Positions 16,833 through 27,807 of a stretch of 64,000 bases of DNA are shown here, in pieces. The notes beneath the pieces are model-generated. The model saw only the letters and a program-made list of their open reading frames with translations. It ran no database searches and was not told the DNA's origin. Position 1 is the stretch's first letter, and every line of letters starts with the position of its first letter. Made by a program: the position numbers and the translations under genes. The DNA is from Arcanobacterium sp. (GTDB lineage Bacteria > Actinomycetota > Actinomycetes > Actinomycetales > Actinomycetaceae): the NCBI GenBank assembly GCA_022778805.1, contig JALFSN010000008.1:62001-126000 (forward strand), read 5' to 3'.

Positions 16833-17936
16833 ATGGGGTTCCCCTCTCAGCTGCGCGATTCTCGCCAACCTAGCACAGTTTTTATCGATGGAAGCGCCGG
16901 CACCACTGGCCTACGCATTGCTCAGCGGCTACGCTCACGTGCCGATATCCGCCTCATCACCTTGCCGGAGGCATTGCGCAAAGATGAATCAGCTCGGGCT
17001 GACGCTTTGAACAGTGCCGACGTAGCTATTTTATGCTTGCCAGACGCTGCCGCTATCCGCGCGAGCGAGCTAGTAGAAAACGAGCACACCATAGTAATTG
17101 ACGCTTCTACTGCACACCGCACAGCAGATGGATGGGACTACGGTTTCCCTGAAATCCACGGCGCGCGCGAAGCGATCACCCACTCCCGTAGAATCTCCAA
17201 TCCTGGATGCCATGCCAGCGGTTTCATTGCACTCGTCGCACCACTCGTCAGTGCGGGGGTATTACCCCACACCGCAGCACTCACATGTGTGAGTCTCACC
17301 GGATATTCTGGCGGAGGGAAAAAGATGATCGCTGAATATGAAACTGCCACGGGAGATGAACTCGCTACTGAGCTCACCGCCCCGCGCGCATACGGGCTTG
17401 GCCAGCACCACAAGCACATCCCAGAAATGATGGCAGTATCACAGCTCCAGACCCGCCCTACGTTCGTGCCGGTCGTAGCTAATTTTTATGCGGGGCTAGA
17501 AGTGACCGTCCCTCTTCCCGCTGGCCTCTCCTCTGCGAGCGCCCGAGATATTTTGGACGTCTATAGCACCTACTACAGCGGAGAGCCACTCATCCACGTA
17601 GATGATGCCAGTCTCTCGGATACCGCAGAATCTGGCTTCCTCAGCGCAGCGGCTTTCGCAGGCCGCGACGATCTGGAAATCAGCGTCCATACCGACGCCC
17701 AAGAAGAAGTGGGAGCTCCGCTGACGCTCGTCGCTCGATTTGATAATCTCGGCAAGGGAGCATCTGGGGCAGCCATTCAAAACCTCAATATCGCCCTGGG
17801 CGTTCCAGAGACGACAGGTTTGCGCTATGGCATTAGCACTGGCTTGCGCGATAGCGCTGACGGCGACGCGGCGGCAGCCACACAGACAGGTGGATCCAGC
17901 ACGCAGGACAGCAACTACGAAATGAGGCATCTATGA
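16833..17936 (+). CDS. argC: N-acetyl-gamma-glutamyl-phosphate reductase, short (type 2) form
   Basis: This NADPH-dependent step makes N-acetylglutamate semialdehyde. The N-terminus FIDGSAGTTGLRIAQRL is the type 2 ArgC nucleotide-binding signature, and SNPGCHASGFIAL holds the catalytic cysteine. The ATG at 16833 is preceded by GGAGG with 5-base spacing. A frame back to 16794 would place the start inside the second ArgR box and is rejected. First gene of argCJBD; its stop overlaps the argJ start by four bases (ATGA). Confidence 0.95.
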   Translation: MGFPSQLRDSRQPSTVFIDGSAGTTGLRIAQRLRSRADIRLITLPEALRKDESARADALNSADVAILCLPDAAAIRASELVENEHTIVIDASTAHRTADGWDYGFPEIHGAREAITHSRRISNPGCHASGFIALVAPLVSAGVLPHTAALTCVSLTGYSGGGKKMIAEYETATGDELATELTAPRAYGLGQHHKHIPEMMAVSQLQTRPTFVPVVANFYAGLEVTVPLPAGLSSASARDILDVYSTYYSGEPLIHVDDASLSDTAESGFLSAAAFAGRDDLEISVHTDAQEEVGAPLTLVARFDNLGKGASGAAIQNLNIALGVPETTGLRYGISTGLRDSADGDAAAATQTGGSSTQDSNYEMRHL

Positions 17937-19174
17937 TTACTCTTATTGACGGCGGTGTATGCGCAGCTGCGGGTTTCAAAGCCGCTGGAATGCACGCGGG
18001 AATTCGCAGAAATCGCGCTAAGAGCGATCTCGCTTTGGTCACGAGTTCCGTTCCGGCCGCTGCGGCTGCCGTCTACACCCAAAATCGGGTGCAGGGCGCC
18101 CCGATCGCCATCACTAAAGCCCATCTGGCCGCATCTGGTGGCTATGCGAACGCAATCATATGCAACTCAGGCAACGCCAATACGTGTAATCCTGGGGGCG
18201 AAGCGGTGGCGCAAGACACCTGCGAAGCCCTGGCTCGCGCACTCGACATCGATTCCACCTCCGTCGTGGTCGCCAGCACAGGCGTGATCGGAGAGCCGCT
18301 CAATCCACAGCCAATTATCACGGCTATCCCGCAGCTGACGGCTGCCCTTGAAGCTAGCCCTGCCGCTGCCCACAGTGCTGCCGAAGCAATTCTGACGACG
18401 GATACCCACGCCAAAGAAGTGGCTGTCAGCTTTGAACTTTCCGGCCCGAGCGGGCCGGTGCGCTGTCACCTTGGAGCAATGGCCAAAGGCAGCGGCATGA
18501 TTCACCCCGATATGGCAACTATGCTGGTGTTTATCACCTCCGATGTCGCTATCTGCCCGCAGATGCTCCAGCAGGCACTCTCCACGGACGTGCGCACTTC
18601 TTTCAACATGACCAGCGTCGATGGAGACACGTCTACCAACGACACCGTGGCAATCCTCGCCAATGGTCTCGCCGGTAACACCCCCATTGAGAATCCAGGG
18701 GAAGATTTCACCGAGTTTATGAAAGCGCTGAATACCGTCACCATTCACCTGTGCAAAATGATCGCTGGCGACGGCGAAGGCGCAACGAAATTACTTGAAT
18801 GCGCCGTCACTGGTGCCGCGCATGACGATGACGCCAAGGCACTCGCTAAATCCGTCATCACCTCCAGCCTGGTGAAAACGGCAATGTTTGGAGCGGACGC
18901 CAACTGGGGCAGAGTGCTGTGTGCACTGGGATATGCCGGCGTGCCCATCGATCCGTACGGCATTAGCGTCTCATTCGAGAGCCGTGCGGGAGAGATCACT
19001 GTATGCAGCAACGGTGTGGGGATAGGATTCAGCGAAGAAAAAGCTAAACGCATTTTGCTGGAAAAAGAGATCACTATTCGCGTCGAACTCTCTGAGGGTA
19101 CCGCCCATGCCACCGCGTGGGGATGCGACCTCACGTATGATTACGTCCATATCAATGGCGATTACCGCTCATAG
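17933..19174 (+). CDS. argJ: Bifunctional glutamate N-acetyltransferase / ornithine acetyltransferase
   Basis: ArgJ recycles the acetyl group from N-acetylornithine to glutamate. The self-cleavage site is visible in KGSGMIHPDMATMLVFI, where the Thr of ATML becomes the N-terminal nucleophile of the beta chain. Other family blocks are NSGNANTC, FNMTSVDGDTSTNDT and FGADANWGR. Length of 413 residues is normal. It overlaps argC by four bases, so the two are translationally coupled. Confidence 0.97.
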   Translation: MITLIDGGVCAAAGFKAAGMHAGIRRNRAKSDLALVTSSVPAAAAAVYTQNRVQGAPIAITKAHLAASGGYANAIICNSGNANTCNPGGEAVAQDTCEALARALDIDSTSVVVASTGVIGEPLNPQPIITAIPQLTAALEASPAAAHSAAEAILTTDTHAKEVAVSFELSGPSGPVRCHLGAMAKGSGMIHPDMATMLVFITSDVAICPQMLQQALSTDVRTSFNMTSVDGDTSTNDTVAILANGLAGNTPIENPGEDFTEFMKALNTVTIHLCKMIAGDGEGATKLLECAVTGAAHDDDAKALAKSVITSSLVKTAMFGADANWGRVLCALGYAGVPIDPYGISVSFESRAGEITVCSNGVGIGFSEEKAKRILLEKEITIRVELSEGTAHATAWGCDLTYDYVHINGDYRS

Positions 19175-19238
19175 GCTACCGCTGTAGGCTTGTTGTTCGT
19201 AGGCTTACCGCCCGTCAGTGCATCTGCAAAGGAGAGAC

Positions 19239-20108
19239 ATGGCACTTGATGCTTTTGAACGAGCTGAAGTACTCACTCAAGCGCTCCCGTATATTCGGCG
19301 TTACACCGGAAAAATAGTCGTGGTGAAATACGGCGGAAACGCTATGAAAGACCCCGATTTACAACTCCAGGTGATGGAAGATATCGCGCTGCTGTGGCTG
19401 ATCGGCGTCAGAGTCGTCCTCGTGCACGGCGGCGGCCCAGACATCAACGCCCTCATGCAACAACTGGGAAAGAAACCGCACTTTATCAACGGTCTGCGGG
19501 TGACAGATCAGGAGACGATTGACATCGTGCAGATGGTGTTGGCCGGCAAGGTCAATAAACACCTCGTGCAGCTTTTGGAGATGAAAGGCGGGCACGCCAT
19601 TGGGCTCTCCGGCATTGACGCTCGACTGCTCGAAGCGAAGCAGAAAGATCCTCAGCTTGGGTACGTCGGCCACATCACGAACGTGAATACTCAGCCTATC
19701 CTCGATGTCCTCGCCGATGGATATATTCCTGTCATCTCAACGATCGCCACTGACGCTTTTGGCCACACGTACAACGTCAATGGCGATGTGGCCGCCGCGC
19801 ATATCGCCGGAGCGCTGAATGCGGAGCGACTCATTTTCATGACGGATATTGCCGGTATTCTCCGCGATAAAGATGACCCTACATCACTCATCACGAACAT
19901 CTCCGTAGCCGATGCCGAGCATCTACGCGAACAGGGAGTGATTAGTGGCGGAATGATCCCCAAGGTTGAATTTGCTACGAAAGCAATAGGATGGGGCGTG
20001 CGAAACGTCGTCATTATGGACGGCACCGCAGCCCATTCAATTATCGTTGAGCTGCTCACCAATCAAGGCGTTGGAACATGGATCAGAGGAGAAAACAGTG
20101 ACAGCTAG
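19239..20108 (+). CDS. argB: Acetylglutamate kinase
   Basis: ArgB phosphorylates N-acetylglutamate. Visible motifs are VVKYGGNAMKD (phosphate-binding Lys), VLVHGGGPDIN, and GGMIPKVEFA near the C-terminus. The ATG at 19239 follows AAAGGAGAG. The product is 289 residues. Located 64 bases after argJ; its end overlaps argD by 11 bases. Confidence 0.97.
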   Translation: MALDAFERAEVLTQALPYIRRYTGKIVVVKYGGNAMKDPDLQLQVMEDIALLWLIGVRVVLVHGGGPDINALMQQLGKKPHFINGLRVTDQETIDIVQMVLAGKVNKHLVQLLEMKGGHAIGLSGIDARLLEAKQKDPQLGYVGHITNVNTQPILDVLADGYIPVISTIATDAFGHTYNVNGDVAAAHIAGALNAERLIFMTDIAGILRDKDDPTSLITNISVADAEHLREQGVISGGMIPKVEFATKAIGWGVRNVVIMDGTAAHSIIVELLTNQGVGTWIRGENSDS

Positions 20109-21369
20109 GCAGTCTATCCCACAGGGAACAAACCAGACGCCAGATACAAAGCAGGGCGCCCAGGTGGCGAACAATGCCCGCGATCTCACCGAACGCTATA
20201 TCACCCACACGTATGGGCGTTTCCCACTCACCATCACGAGTGGACAGGGATCAATCATCCGTGATGACGCCGGACGTGAATACATTGACCTAGGCACCGG
20301 AATCGCCGTCAATGGTTTGGGAATCTGCGACTCACAGTGGGTGGCAGCAGTGACGGCGCAGCTCGCCAAGGTCGCACACACGAGCAATCTGTATTACACA
20401 GCTCCCCCAGCACAGCTCGCTCGCCTACTGTGCGAGCGCACGGGTATGAGCAAAGTGTTTTTTGCCAACTCCGGAGCCGAAGCTAATGAAGCGGCATTCA
20501 AAGTAGCGCGCAAATACGCTGCTGACCGCTACGGAGCGGCAGACGACGGACTTCCCGCTCGGTTCACAATCCTCACTCTCGATGGCAGCTTTCACGGCCG
20601 CACACTCAGCGCACTCGCCGCCACCGGACAACGCCACTATCACGAACTCTTTCAGCCACTCACACCTGGATTTACACAGGTAAACACCGCTGACGGCGTG
20701 GCAGCAGTGGCAGCCGCACATCAGGCCACTCCCCTAGCCGGCGTCCTCATCGAACTCATTCAGGGCGAGGGAGGCATTAACGTGCTCAGCCCCAGCTACG
20801 TGCACGAGCTAGCCCAGTGGTGCGCCGACAATGACGTACTTTTCATGGTAGACGAAGTGCAGACAGGCAATGGCCGCACTGGAGCCTTGTATGCTTTCCA
20901 GCGTTACCATGTGCACCCCGACGTCGTGACGACAGCAAAGGGAATCGGCGGCGGGCTCCCCCTCTCGGCAGCGCTTCTCGCTGAGCGCGTGGCAGATGTA
21001 CTTGGCCCTGGCGACCACGCCACCACGTTTGGAGCAAATCCAGCGATCTGCGCCGGAGCCTTGAGCATATTGCAACGCACCGACGACAATCTACTCGCTG
21101 GAGTGCGAGAGCGAGAAGCGTATATTCGCTCCGAGCTTGAGGGAGCCCCTGGTATTACGGATGTCTCTGGCATGGGGCTCATCCTCGGCGTGAGTACTGT
21201 CAAGCCCGCCGCCGATATTGTGGCAGCTTGCCAAGCTGCTGGAGTTCTGGTGCTCACAGCTAAAGAAAAAGTGCGTCTGCTGCCCGCTCTCAATATCCCT
21301 ATGGATCTGCTAGCACAGGCAATCAGTGTGCTCAAAGCTGTCTGTGCTGAATATCAATGTACTGAATAG
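20098..21369 (+). CDS. argD: Acetylornithine aminotransferase
   Basis: This PLP enzyme converts N-acetylglutamate semialdehyde to N-acetylornithine. Class III signatures are FFANSGAEANEAAFKVAR, LDGSFHGRTLSALAATGQ, MVDEVQTGNGRTG and the PLP-lysine block TTAKGIGGGLPLSA. The GTG start at 20098 is inside the argB end and is preceded by AGGAG; the frame extends to 20047, but those codons are argB in another frame. It ends the operon; argF, argR, argG and argH are not in the window. Confidence 0.95.
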   Translation: MTARQSIPQGTNQTPDTKQGAQVANNARDLTERYITHTYGRFPLTITSGQGSIIRDDAGREYIDLGTGIAVNGLGICDSQWVAAVTAQLAKVAHTSNLYYTAPPAQLARLLCERTGMSKVFFANSGAEANEAAFKVARKYAADRYGAADDGLPARFTILTLDGSFHGRTLSALAATGQRHYHELFQPLTPGFTQVNTADGVAAVAAAHQATPLAGVLIELIQGEGGINVLSPSYVHELAQWCADNDVLFMVDEVQTGNGRTGALYAFQRYHVHPDVVTTAKGIGGGLPLSAALLAERVADVLGPGDHATTFGANPAICAGALSILQRTDDNLLAGVREREAYIRSELEGAPGITDVSGMGLILGVSTVKPAADIVAACQAAGVLVLTAKEKVRLLPALNIPMDLLAQAISVLKAVCAEYQCTE

Positions 21370-21470
21370 CGAAATCGCCATACCCGCTCCTGCACGCACA
21401 AAACTTGCATGCACAAAGACGCACGCGCCCGCACGTACGAAAAGACAAAGCACGTGCGGAGACAATTACA

Positions 21471-21507
21471 AGTGTGGTGGGTCATCGCAACGATGATCCA
21501 CCACACT
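21471..21507. terminator. Strong stem-loop between convergent argD and mdh
   Basis: Arms AGTGTGGTGGGTCATC and GATGATCCACCACACT pair over 16 positions with one G-U wobble and a 5-base loop. It lies between the argD stop (plus) and the mdh stop (minus), so it likely ends both transcripts. No long T run follows on the plus strand; the minus side is mildly T-rich. Confidence 0.7.
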
Positions 21508-21554
21508 GATACAGAGAGGTAGTGCGCAGCGCTACCATTGCGCGCTATCACACA

Positions 21555-22547
21555 TCAGAGAATCCCGAGGCTCTTCACCATCTCAATCTCTTGCACAGCA
21601 GCCTGTGCAGAATGATCAATTCCCGCCTGCGATTCCGCCGAGATGTCGAGACCCTCTACGATCTGCCAATCGTTTCCTTCGCTGGTGCACGGCACACCAA
21701 AGATCAGGCCTTCTGGGATTCCATAGTGCTCGCCGTCACTCCAGACAGCCGAGCTCACCCAATCGCCCTCAGGAGTACCCAACGCCCAGGAGCGCATGTG
21801 ATCGATAGCAGCATTGGCTGCCGAAGCTGCTGACGACGCACCACGAGCGTTAATGATCTCCGTGCCACGCTGAGCCACTTTCGGAATGAAGTGGTCTTTA
21901 CGCCAGGCGTCATCCACCTGTGGAGCCGCTGCTTCACCGTTCACCTTTGCCCAGGTCAGATCGGGATACTGATCTGCGCTGTGGTTGCCCCACACCGTCA
22001 TGTTGGTGATCTCTTTCACCGGCACATCAAGTTGCTTAGCCAACGAGCTCAGCGCACGGTTATGATCGAGCCGCATCATGGCCGTGATTCGGTTCTTAGG
22101 CACATCAGGCGCAGAGTTAGCGAGAATCACGGCGTTGGTGTTGGCAGGGTTGCCAACTACGAGTACACGCACATCATCGGCGGCGTGATCGTTGATAGCT
22201 TTGCCCTGCGGCACGAAGATACCACCATTAGCTTCCAATAAATCGACGCGCTCCATGCCCTTTGTGCGCGGCCGAGCGCCAATGAGCAGAGCAAAGTTGC
22301 AGCCCTCGAACGCTACATTGGGATCATCCGTAATATTCACGCCGGCGAGCAGCGGGAACGCACAGTCGTCGAGCTCCATAGCTGTGCCTTGCGCAGCAGG
22401 CAGAGCCGGAGTGATCTCAAGCATATTGATTATTACTGGTTGGTCAGCACCGAGCATATCGCCTGCCGCCACCCGAAAAAGAGTGGCATATCCGATATTG
22501 CCGGCAGCGCCGGTGACTGTGACGACTACTGGTTTTTTCTGGGCCAT
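21555..22547 (-). CDS. mdh: Malate dehydrogenase
   Basis: This NAD-dependent TCA enzyme oxidises malate. The N-terminal [17 protein letters not shown] is the nucleotide-binding motif, GNPANTNA and MMRLDHNRA are substrate blocks, and [15 protein letters not shown] holds the catalytic His. Length of 330 residues fits the actinobacterial form. The ATG at 22547 is preceded by AAAGGAG; a TTG just upstream is less likely. Confidence 0.97.
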   Translation of the reverse strand: MAQKKPVVVTVTGAAGNIGYATLFRVAAGDMLGADQPVIINMLEITPALPAAQGTAMELDDCAFPLLAGVNITDDPNVAFEGCNFALLIGARPRTKGMERVDLLEANGGIFVPQGKAINDHAADDVRVLVVGNPANTNAVILANSAPDVPKNRITAMMRLDHNRALSSLAKQLDVPVKEITNMTVWGNHSADQYPDLTWAKVNGEAAAPQVDDAWRKDHFIPKVAQRGTEIINARGASSAASAANAAIDHMRSWALGTPEGDWVSSAVWSDGEHYGIPEGLIFGVPCTSEGNDWQIVEGLDISAESQAGIDHSAQAAVQEIEMVKSLGIL

Positions 22548-22804
22548 CAATAAACTCCTTTATATATGACGCGCCTTGCCACATTGCTACAAAGCGCATA
22601 ATCACGCTAATGTGCGGCAGCCTGTGCAGCTTCTGCACACCACTAGCAATACTACTCTGCTCAGAGCGCGAGAAGCAGGGAAAACATCCCATACATATCA
22701 TTCACACCCCAGCGATTTGCATCGTCGTAGGTGCATTCAGAGCACTCGACTGCTGCCGCACTGCCGATGTGCTATTACTTATACCTTCGCCTGAGCTGGG
22801 CTAG

Positions 22805-24490
22805 CTATCGCACCCGATGTTCACGATAGAAGCCAATGAGCTGCTGCGTAGAGGCATCATGCTCAGCAAGGGCATCTGCGTCACCGCTAATAGCCGGAGC
22901 CAGAGCAAGTGCCATCTGCTTACCAAGCTCTACACCCCACTGATCGAACGAATCAATCCCCCATACAGCTCCTTGAGTGAAGACGATGTGCTCATACAGC
23001 GCAATCAGCTCTCCGAGAATTTTCGGTGTGAGCGCCTGCGCCATAATTGATACCGTGGGTTTATTTCCCGGGAACACTCGCGCCGAGACAATCTCTTCTG
23101 GTGTGCCCTCAGCACGCACTTCATCAGGCGTCTTTCCAAAAGCCAGCGCCGCCGTCTGCCCAAAGAAATTCGAGAGGAAGAGTTCGTGCTGATCGACGCC
23201 GTCAAACGAGAGTGGATAGGCAGGATTAGCAAAAGCGATAAAATCGGCGGGAATCAGCTGCGTGCCTTGGTGAATGAGCTGATAGAACGCATGTTGACCA
23301 TTCGTACCTGGCTCTCCCCACCATACTTCGCCCGTACCACTGGTCACGTCTGAGCCGTCCAAACGCACTCGTTTGCCATTGCTCTCCATCGTCAGCTGCT
23401 GCAGGTAGGCAGGGAAACGGTGCAACAGCTGTGAGTATGGCAGCACTGCGTGCGTCGCCGCTCCCAAAAAGTTCGTATAAAAGACGTTGAGCAATCCCAT
23501 GAGCAGCGGCACGTTTTCCTGGGCAGGAGCAGTGCGGAAATGTTCATCCATCGCATGGAAGCCAGCGAGGAACTGCTCAAAATTGTCCGGCCCGATAGCG
23601 AGTGCGAGGCTGAGCCCCACAGCTGAATCTACCGAATACCGACCGCCAACCCAATTCCAGAAACCAAAAGCATTATCTGGATTGATGCCGAATTCTTCCA
23701 CTTTCTGAAGATTGGTAGAGACTGCTACGAAGTGTTTGGCAACGGCCGCTCTTATGGCCGTCTGATCGTCGTCAAGCACTCCGTGAGCTTTGAGTCCATC
23801 AAGGAGCCACCCACGCGCTTGCTTGGCATTGGTAATCGTCTCAGCCGTCGTAAACGTCTTGGATGCCACAATGAAAAGCGTCGTCTCCGGATTGGCTCCC
23901 TTGAGAGTTTCCGCAATATCCGTCGGGTCGATATTGGAGACGAATCGGCATTCCAACCCTTGCTGCACATAGGGCTTCAGAGCCTCATATGCCATTACGG
24001 GCCCGAGATCAGAACCGCCAATCCCGATATTCACTACCGTACGAATTGGCTTCCCGCTGCTCCCCAGCCAGCGTCCGGAACGCACATTGCTGGCGAACGT
24101 ATAGATGCGTTCCAACACGGCGCGCACATCCGCCGTCACGTCTTGCCCAGCTACTGTGAGATGCTCTCCCTCGAGAGCTGCGGCCGGCTGACGTAGAGCT
24201 GTGTGCAAGACGGAACGCCCCTCCGTAACGTTGATGCGCTCGCCGCGGAACATCGCTTCTCGCCGCTCAGCGATCTGAACTTGCTGGGCAAGCTGTAGCA
24301 ACGCCGCTTTAATATCATCCGTCAAATACGTCTTACTCATATCTACAAACAGATCAGCCGCACGAAAACTCAAGCGCTGCGCCCGCTCCGGATCAGTAGC
24401 AAACCAGCTGCGAAAATCCACATTCAGGCCATCGCGCAGCTGGCCAAGCCAAGCCCACGCCGGAGTCTGAGTTGCATCGACAAGATTCAC
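22805..24490 (-). CDS. pgi: Glucose-6-phosphate isomerase
   Basis: Pgi interconverts glucose-6-phosphate and fructose-6-phosphate. Signatures are [18 protein letters not shown], the glutamate-containing [20 protein letters not shown] and the C-terminal region [13 protein letters not shown]. The GTG at 24490 has AAGGAGG upstream and begins [12 protein letters not shown]; the longer frame to 24637 is rejected. Length 561 residues. It is divergent from the phosphofructokinase gene, so two successive glycolytic steps share a 250-base intergenic region. Confidence 0.96.
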   Translation of the reverse strand: MNLVDATQTPAWAWLGQLRDGLNVDFRSWFATDPERAQRLSFRAADLFVDMSKTYLTDDIKAALLQLAQQVQIAERREAMFRGERINVTEGRSVLHTALRQPAAALEGEHLTVAGQDVTADVRAVLERIYTFASNVRSGRWLGSSGKPIRTVVNIGIGGSDLGPVMAYEALKPYVQQGLECRFVSNIDPTDIAETLKGANPETTLFIVASKTFTTAETITNAKQARGWLLDGLKAHGVLDDDQTAIRAAVAKHFVAVSTNLQKVEEFGINPDNAFGFWNWVGGRYSVDSAVGLSLALAIGPDNFEQFLAGFHAMDEHFRTAPAQENVPLLMGLLNVFYTNFLGAATHAVLPYSQLLHRFPAYLQQLTMESNGKRVRLDGSDVTSGTGEVWWGEPGTNGQHAFYQLIHQGTQLIPADFIAFANPAYPLSFDGVDQHELFLSNFFGQTAALAFGKTPDEVRAEGTPEEIVSARVFPGNKPTVSIMAQALTPKILGELIALYEHIVFTQGAVWGIDSFDQWGVELGKQMALALAPAISGDADALAEHDASTQQLIGFYREHRVR

Positions 24491-24743
24491 GAATACCTCC
24501 TTATGCAAGTAGTACATACCTATGGTAGCGGTCTGTTCACCTCTCATGTGACTGGAGCCAGAGAGAGACGGATATACACACCCCCATATCATCTCTCCTG
24601 CATCGCCCATATCGCCTCCGGCATCATCTTGCACCAAAGTTCACACAGACCCACGACGCATATTCCGGCACGCCAAAACCACAAGCTGCAATCATCACCT
24701 AAACTGAGAGTAATGAAGAGAATAACCACGATGAGGAGGCCAT

Positions 24744-27122
24744 ATGTCTCATTCTGAGGAATCTCACTCTCAGGAATCCCTCAGCACTTCTGAGCACCGC
24801 AACCACGATTCTGAGCCAATCAGCCGACCAGCTACCTCTGGCGCGGAAACCTCCAGCGTGAAAATTGGGGTGCTCACCTCCGGTGGCGATGCCCAAGGTA
24901 TGAACGCGGTAGTGCGAGCCGTCGTGCGTACAGCCATCCACGAGGGAGCACAGCCGTTCACCATTCGCGAGGGCTGGAAAGGAGCAGTGGAAGGCGGCGA
25001 CCTCATCACTCCGGCGTCATGGCACAGCGTCTCAGGTATCCTCGCACAAGGCGGCACCGCCATTGGCACCGCCCGTTCAGACGAATTTCGCCAGCGCAGC
25101 GGGATTAAAAAGGCCGTGCGCAATCTCATCCACGCCGGTATTGATCGCTTAGTCATTATCGGCGGGGATGGCACGCTCTCAGGCGCGGATGAGCTACGTG
25201 CGCTTTGGCCAGAGCTCGTCCATGAGCTTGTCAATGATGGCGATATTACCCCCGCCCAGGCCGATGCTCACCGCCGCTTGCATATTGCTGGCGTCGTGGG
25301 ATCTATCGACAACGATCTCGTTGGCACCGACATGACGGTTGGCGCAGATTCTGCCTTGCACCGCATCATTGAAGCCGTCGATGCCATTTCCTCCACAGCA
25401 GCGTCGCACCAACGCACGTTCGTGATTGAAGTGATGGGACGGCGATGCGGCTATCTGGCGCTGATGAGCGCCATTGCTGGCGGCTGCGATTACGTTTTCA
25501 TTCCTGAGCTTCCCCCAGAGGATGGGTGGGAAGATGCTATGTGCGCCAAGCTCAAAGAGGGGCGCGAAAACGGCAGGCGAGATTCACTCGTAATCGTGGC
25601 CGAGGGCGCTACTGACCGCCACGGCAACAAGATCACTGCCACCCAAGTGGAACAAGTCATTATGGACAAGCTCGGTGAAGAAGCCAGAGTGACGGCGTTG
25701 GGGCACGTGCAGCGCGGCGGCACTCCTTCCGCTTATGACCGCTGGATGAGCACTCTTTTGGGCTACACCGCTGCACACGAAATGATCACTGCTACCGACG
25801 ATACCGAACCAATGATCGTCGGCGTGCGCCATAATCGACTCGTGCTGCTCCCAATGATGGAAACCATTAAGAAGACGCGCGCCGTCAAAGAATACCTGTC
25901 CAAAGGCTTGTGGGATCAAGCCGTCGCCTCACGCGGTGAGGGATATCGCCAAATGATCGACGTCTTTCACACCTTGAGCGCTCCCACCGCCCGCACTGCC
26001 CCCCGCGCAGACGGCACATCTCCGCGCGTTGGAATCCTGCACGCAGGCGGTCTCGCCCCTGGGATGAACCCCGCTGCCCGCGCCGCAGTGAAACTTGGAA
26101 TTGATCGCGGTTTCACGATGCTTGGGATTGAAGGCGGATTCATGGGTCTGCTCGAAGGGCACATCCGCGAACTCGGCTGGGCTGACGTCGAGGGGTGGGC
26201 AGAGGATGGCGGTGCCATGCTCGGAACCCGCCGTACTATTCCAGAAATAGATGAGTATTACGCGTTGGCACGCCAAATCGAGAATGCACAACTCGATGCT
26301 TTGATTATGATCGGCGGATTCAAAGGCTACAAGATGGTGTTTGATATGCGCTCTCAGCGAGACCGCTACCCTGCCTTCAAAATCCCGATTATCTGTGTAC
26401 CCGCTTCCATTGACAACAATCTTCCTGGTTCGGAATTGGCAATTGGGGCGGACACCGCTCTCAACAACAACACCGAAGTTCTCGATAGAATCCGTCAGAG
26501 CGCATCGGCGTCACAGCGCTGTTTCGTGGCGGAAACAATGGGGCGCAAATGCGGATATTTGGCGCTGATGAGCGCTATCGCCACGGGAGCCGAGCAAGTG
26601 TACCTCTACGAAGATGGGATTACGCTCGCCGGTCTGGCGCAAGATTCCGCGCGCATGGTGGAATCATTTGCCAATGGGCGCCAACTCTACCTTGTGGTGA
26701 AGAATGAAGATGCCTCCACCAATTACACCGCAGATCTCATGCGCAGAATTTTTGAGCAAGAGGGTGGAGACCTCTTCGATGTGCGCACCGCCGTTTTAGG
26801 GCACATGCAGCAAGGAGGAAATCCCTCCCCCTTTGACCGTGCTCTCGCCGTGCGCATGGTGGCGCAAGCCATCGACATGATCGACAAAGAGATCACTACC
26901 GGCAAAATGCGATACATGTTTGTGGGGCAACACGATGGCAATATCCAGACGTTCCCCGTCAGCCACATGGATGAACTCATTGATCTGGGCGAGCGGTTGC
27001 AGTATGAACCGTGGTGGCTCGGTTTGAAGGATGTGCTCTACGTGGTGGGCGATAAGGATTCCGCTGCTGACGTCGGTCGGCTAGCCATTACGCAGGTGGC
27101 GAGCAAAGAGACTGCGGCTTAA
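24744..27122 (+). CDS. pfkA: Tandem-domain 6-phosphofructokinase (eukaryote-like double-length form)
   Basis: Two phosphofructokinase domains are fused: residues about 39-410 and 428-790 of 792. The first keeps GVLTSGGDAQGMN, IIGGDGTLSGAD and VGSIDNDLVGTD, with Gly at the position that is Lys in pyrophosphate-dependent enzymes, so it should use ATP; the catalytic Asp is present. The second has GGFKGYK in place of GGDG and ASIDNNLPG in place of TIDND. This resembles the C-terminal effector-binding half of eukaryotic PFK, so it is probably regulatory. MGRRCGYLALMSAIA and MGRKCGYLALMSAIA show both halves come from a duplication. The ATG at 24744 follows GAGGAGG. Confidence 0.93.
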   Translation: MSHSEESHSQESLSTSEHRNHDSEPISRPATSGAETSSVKIGVLTSGGDAQGMNAVVRAVVRTAIHEGAQPFTIREGWKGAVEGGDLITPASWHSVSGILAQGGTAIGTARSDEFRQRSGIKKAVRNLIHAGIDRLVIIGGDGTLSGADELRALWPELVHELVNDGDITPAQADAHRRLHIAGVVGSIDNDLVGTDMTVGADSALHRIIEAVDAISSTAASHQRTFVIEVMGRRCGYLALMSAIAGGCDYVFIPELPPEDGWEDAMCAKLKEGRENGRRDSLVIVAEGATDRHGNKITATQVEQVIMDKLGEEARVTALGHVQRGGTPSAYDRWMSTLLGYTAAHEMITATDDTEPMIVGVRHNRLVLLPMMETIKKTRAVKEYLSKGLWDQAVASRGEGYRQMIDVFHTLSAPTARTAPRADGTSPRVGILHAGGLAPGMNPAARAAVKLGIDRGFTMLGIEGGFMGLLEGHIRELGWADVEGWAEDGGAMLGTRRTIPEIDEYYALARQIENAQLDALIMIGGFKGYKMVFDMRSQRDRYPAFKIPIICVPASIDNNLPGSELAIGADTALNNNTEVLDRIRQSASASQRCFVAETMGRKCGYLALMSAIATGAEQVYLYEDGITLAGLAQDSARMVESFANGRQLYLVVKNEDASTNYTADLMRRIFEQEGGDLFDVRTAVLGHMQQGGNPSPFDRALAVRMVAQAIDMIDKEITTGKMRYMFVGQHDGNIQTFPVSHMDELIDLGERLQYEPWWLGLKDVLYVVGDKDSAADVGRLAITQVASKETAA

Positions 27123-27128
27123 AAGAAG

Positions 27129-27167
27129 TAGCGTGAGGCGCCACCGCAGCCGGAGCGCCTCACGCTA
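27129..27167. terminator. Bidirectional stem-loop between pfkA and sodA
   Basis: Arms TAGCGTGAGGCGC and GCGCCTCACGCTA form a perfect 13-bp stem with a 13-base loop between the convergent stops of pfkA and sodA. There is no T run, as is common for high-GC terminators. Confidence 0.75.
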
Positions 27168-27183
27168 GCAATCAGCCTCGCCG

Positions 27184-27807
27184 TCAGCGCACGATCAAAG
27201 AGCTGTACTTAGCTTGAGCTTCAAGCAGGCGATCATTCACATCCTGCCAATTCACGATGTTCCAGATCGCTTTCACATAATCTGCTTTTACATTGAGGTA
27301 GTCAAGATAGAAAGCGTGCTCCCACATGTCGAGCATAAACAGCGGCACAACACCCACCGGAATGTTGCCCTGCTGATCAAACAGCTGGAACGTAATGAGC
27401 CTGCCAGAAATGGTATCGAAAGCGAGCACAGCCCATCCAGAGCCTTGAATACCGGTAGCGACCGCCGTAAACTGCTCCTTGAATTTTTCAAACGAACCAA
27501 AGGCATCCTGAATGGCGGCAGCGATTTCCCCTTCGGGTTCACCGCCCCCATCTGGAGAAAGATTCTTCCAAAAGACGGAGTGGTTTGTATGTCCGCCTAG
27601 ATTGAACGCGAGATCTTTCGAGAACTGATTGACCTTAGAAAGATCTCCAGCTTCGCGAGCAGCTTCAAGATTTTCCAGTGCCGTATTGGCACCTGCCACG
27701 TATGCGGCGTGATGCTTGTCGTGATGTAGCTCCATGATTTTGCCCGAGATATGCGGCTCAAGAGCTGAGTAATCATATGGGAGCTCAGGAAGCGTATAAA
27801 TAGCCAT
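27184..27807 (-). CDS. sodA: Superoxide dismutase, Mn/Fe type
   Basis: This cytosolic enzyme dismutates superoxide. The metal ligands are visible: His in ELHHDKHH, His in [10 protein letters not shown], and Asp and His in [12 protein letters not shown]. Length of 207 residues is normal. The ATG at 27807 follows GGAGGA. Choice of manganese or iron cannot be made from this reading. Confidence 0.96.
   Translation of the reverse strand: MAIYTLPELPYDYSALEPHISGKIMELHHDKHHAAYVAGANTALENLEAAREAGDLSKVNQFSKDLAFNLGGHTNHSVFWKNLSPDGGGEPEGEIAAAIQDAFGSFEKFKEQFTAVATGIQGSGWAVLAFDTISGRLITFQLFDQQGNIPVGVVPLFMLDMWEHAFYLDYLNVKADYVKAIWNIVNWQDVNDRLLEAQAKYSSLIVR

Noticed and set aside
22576-22804. Short plus-strand frames between pgi and mdh
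   Set aside because: No ribosome site, no homology pattern, Cys/His-rich noise.
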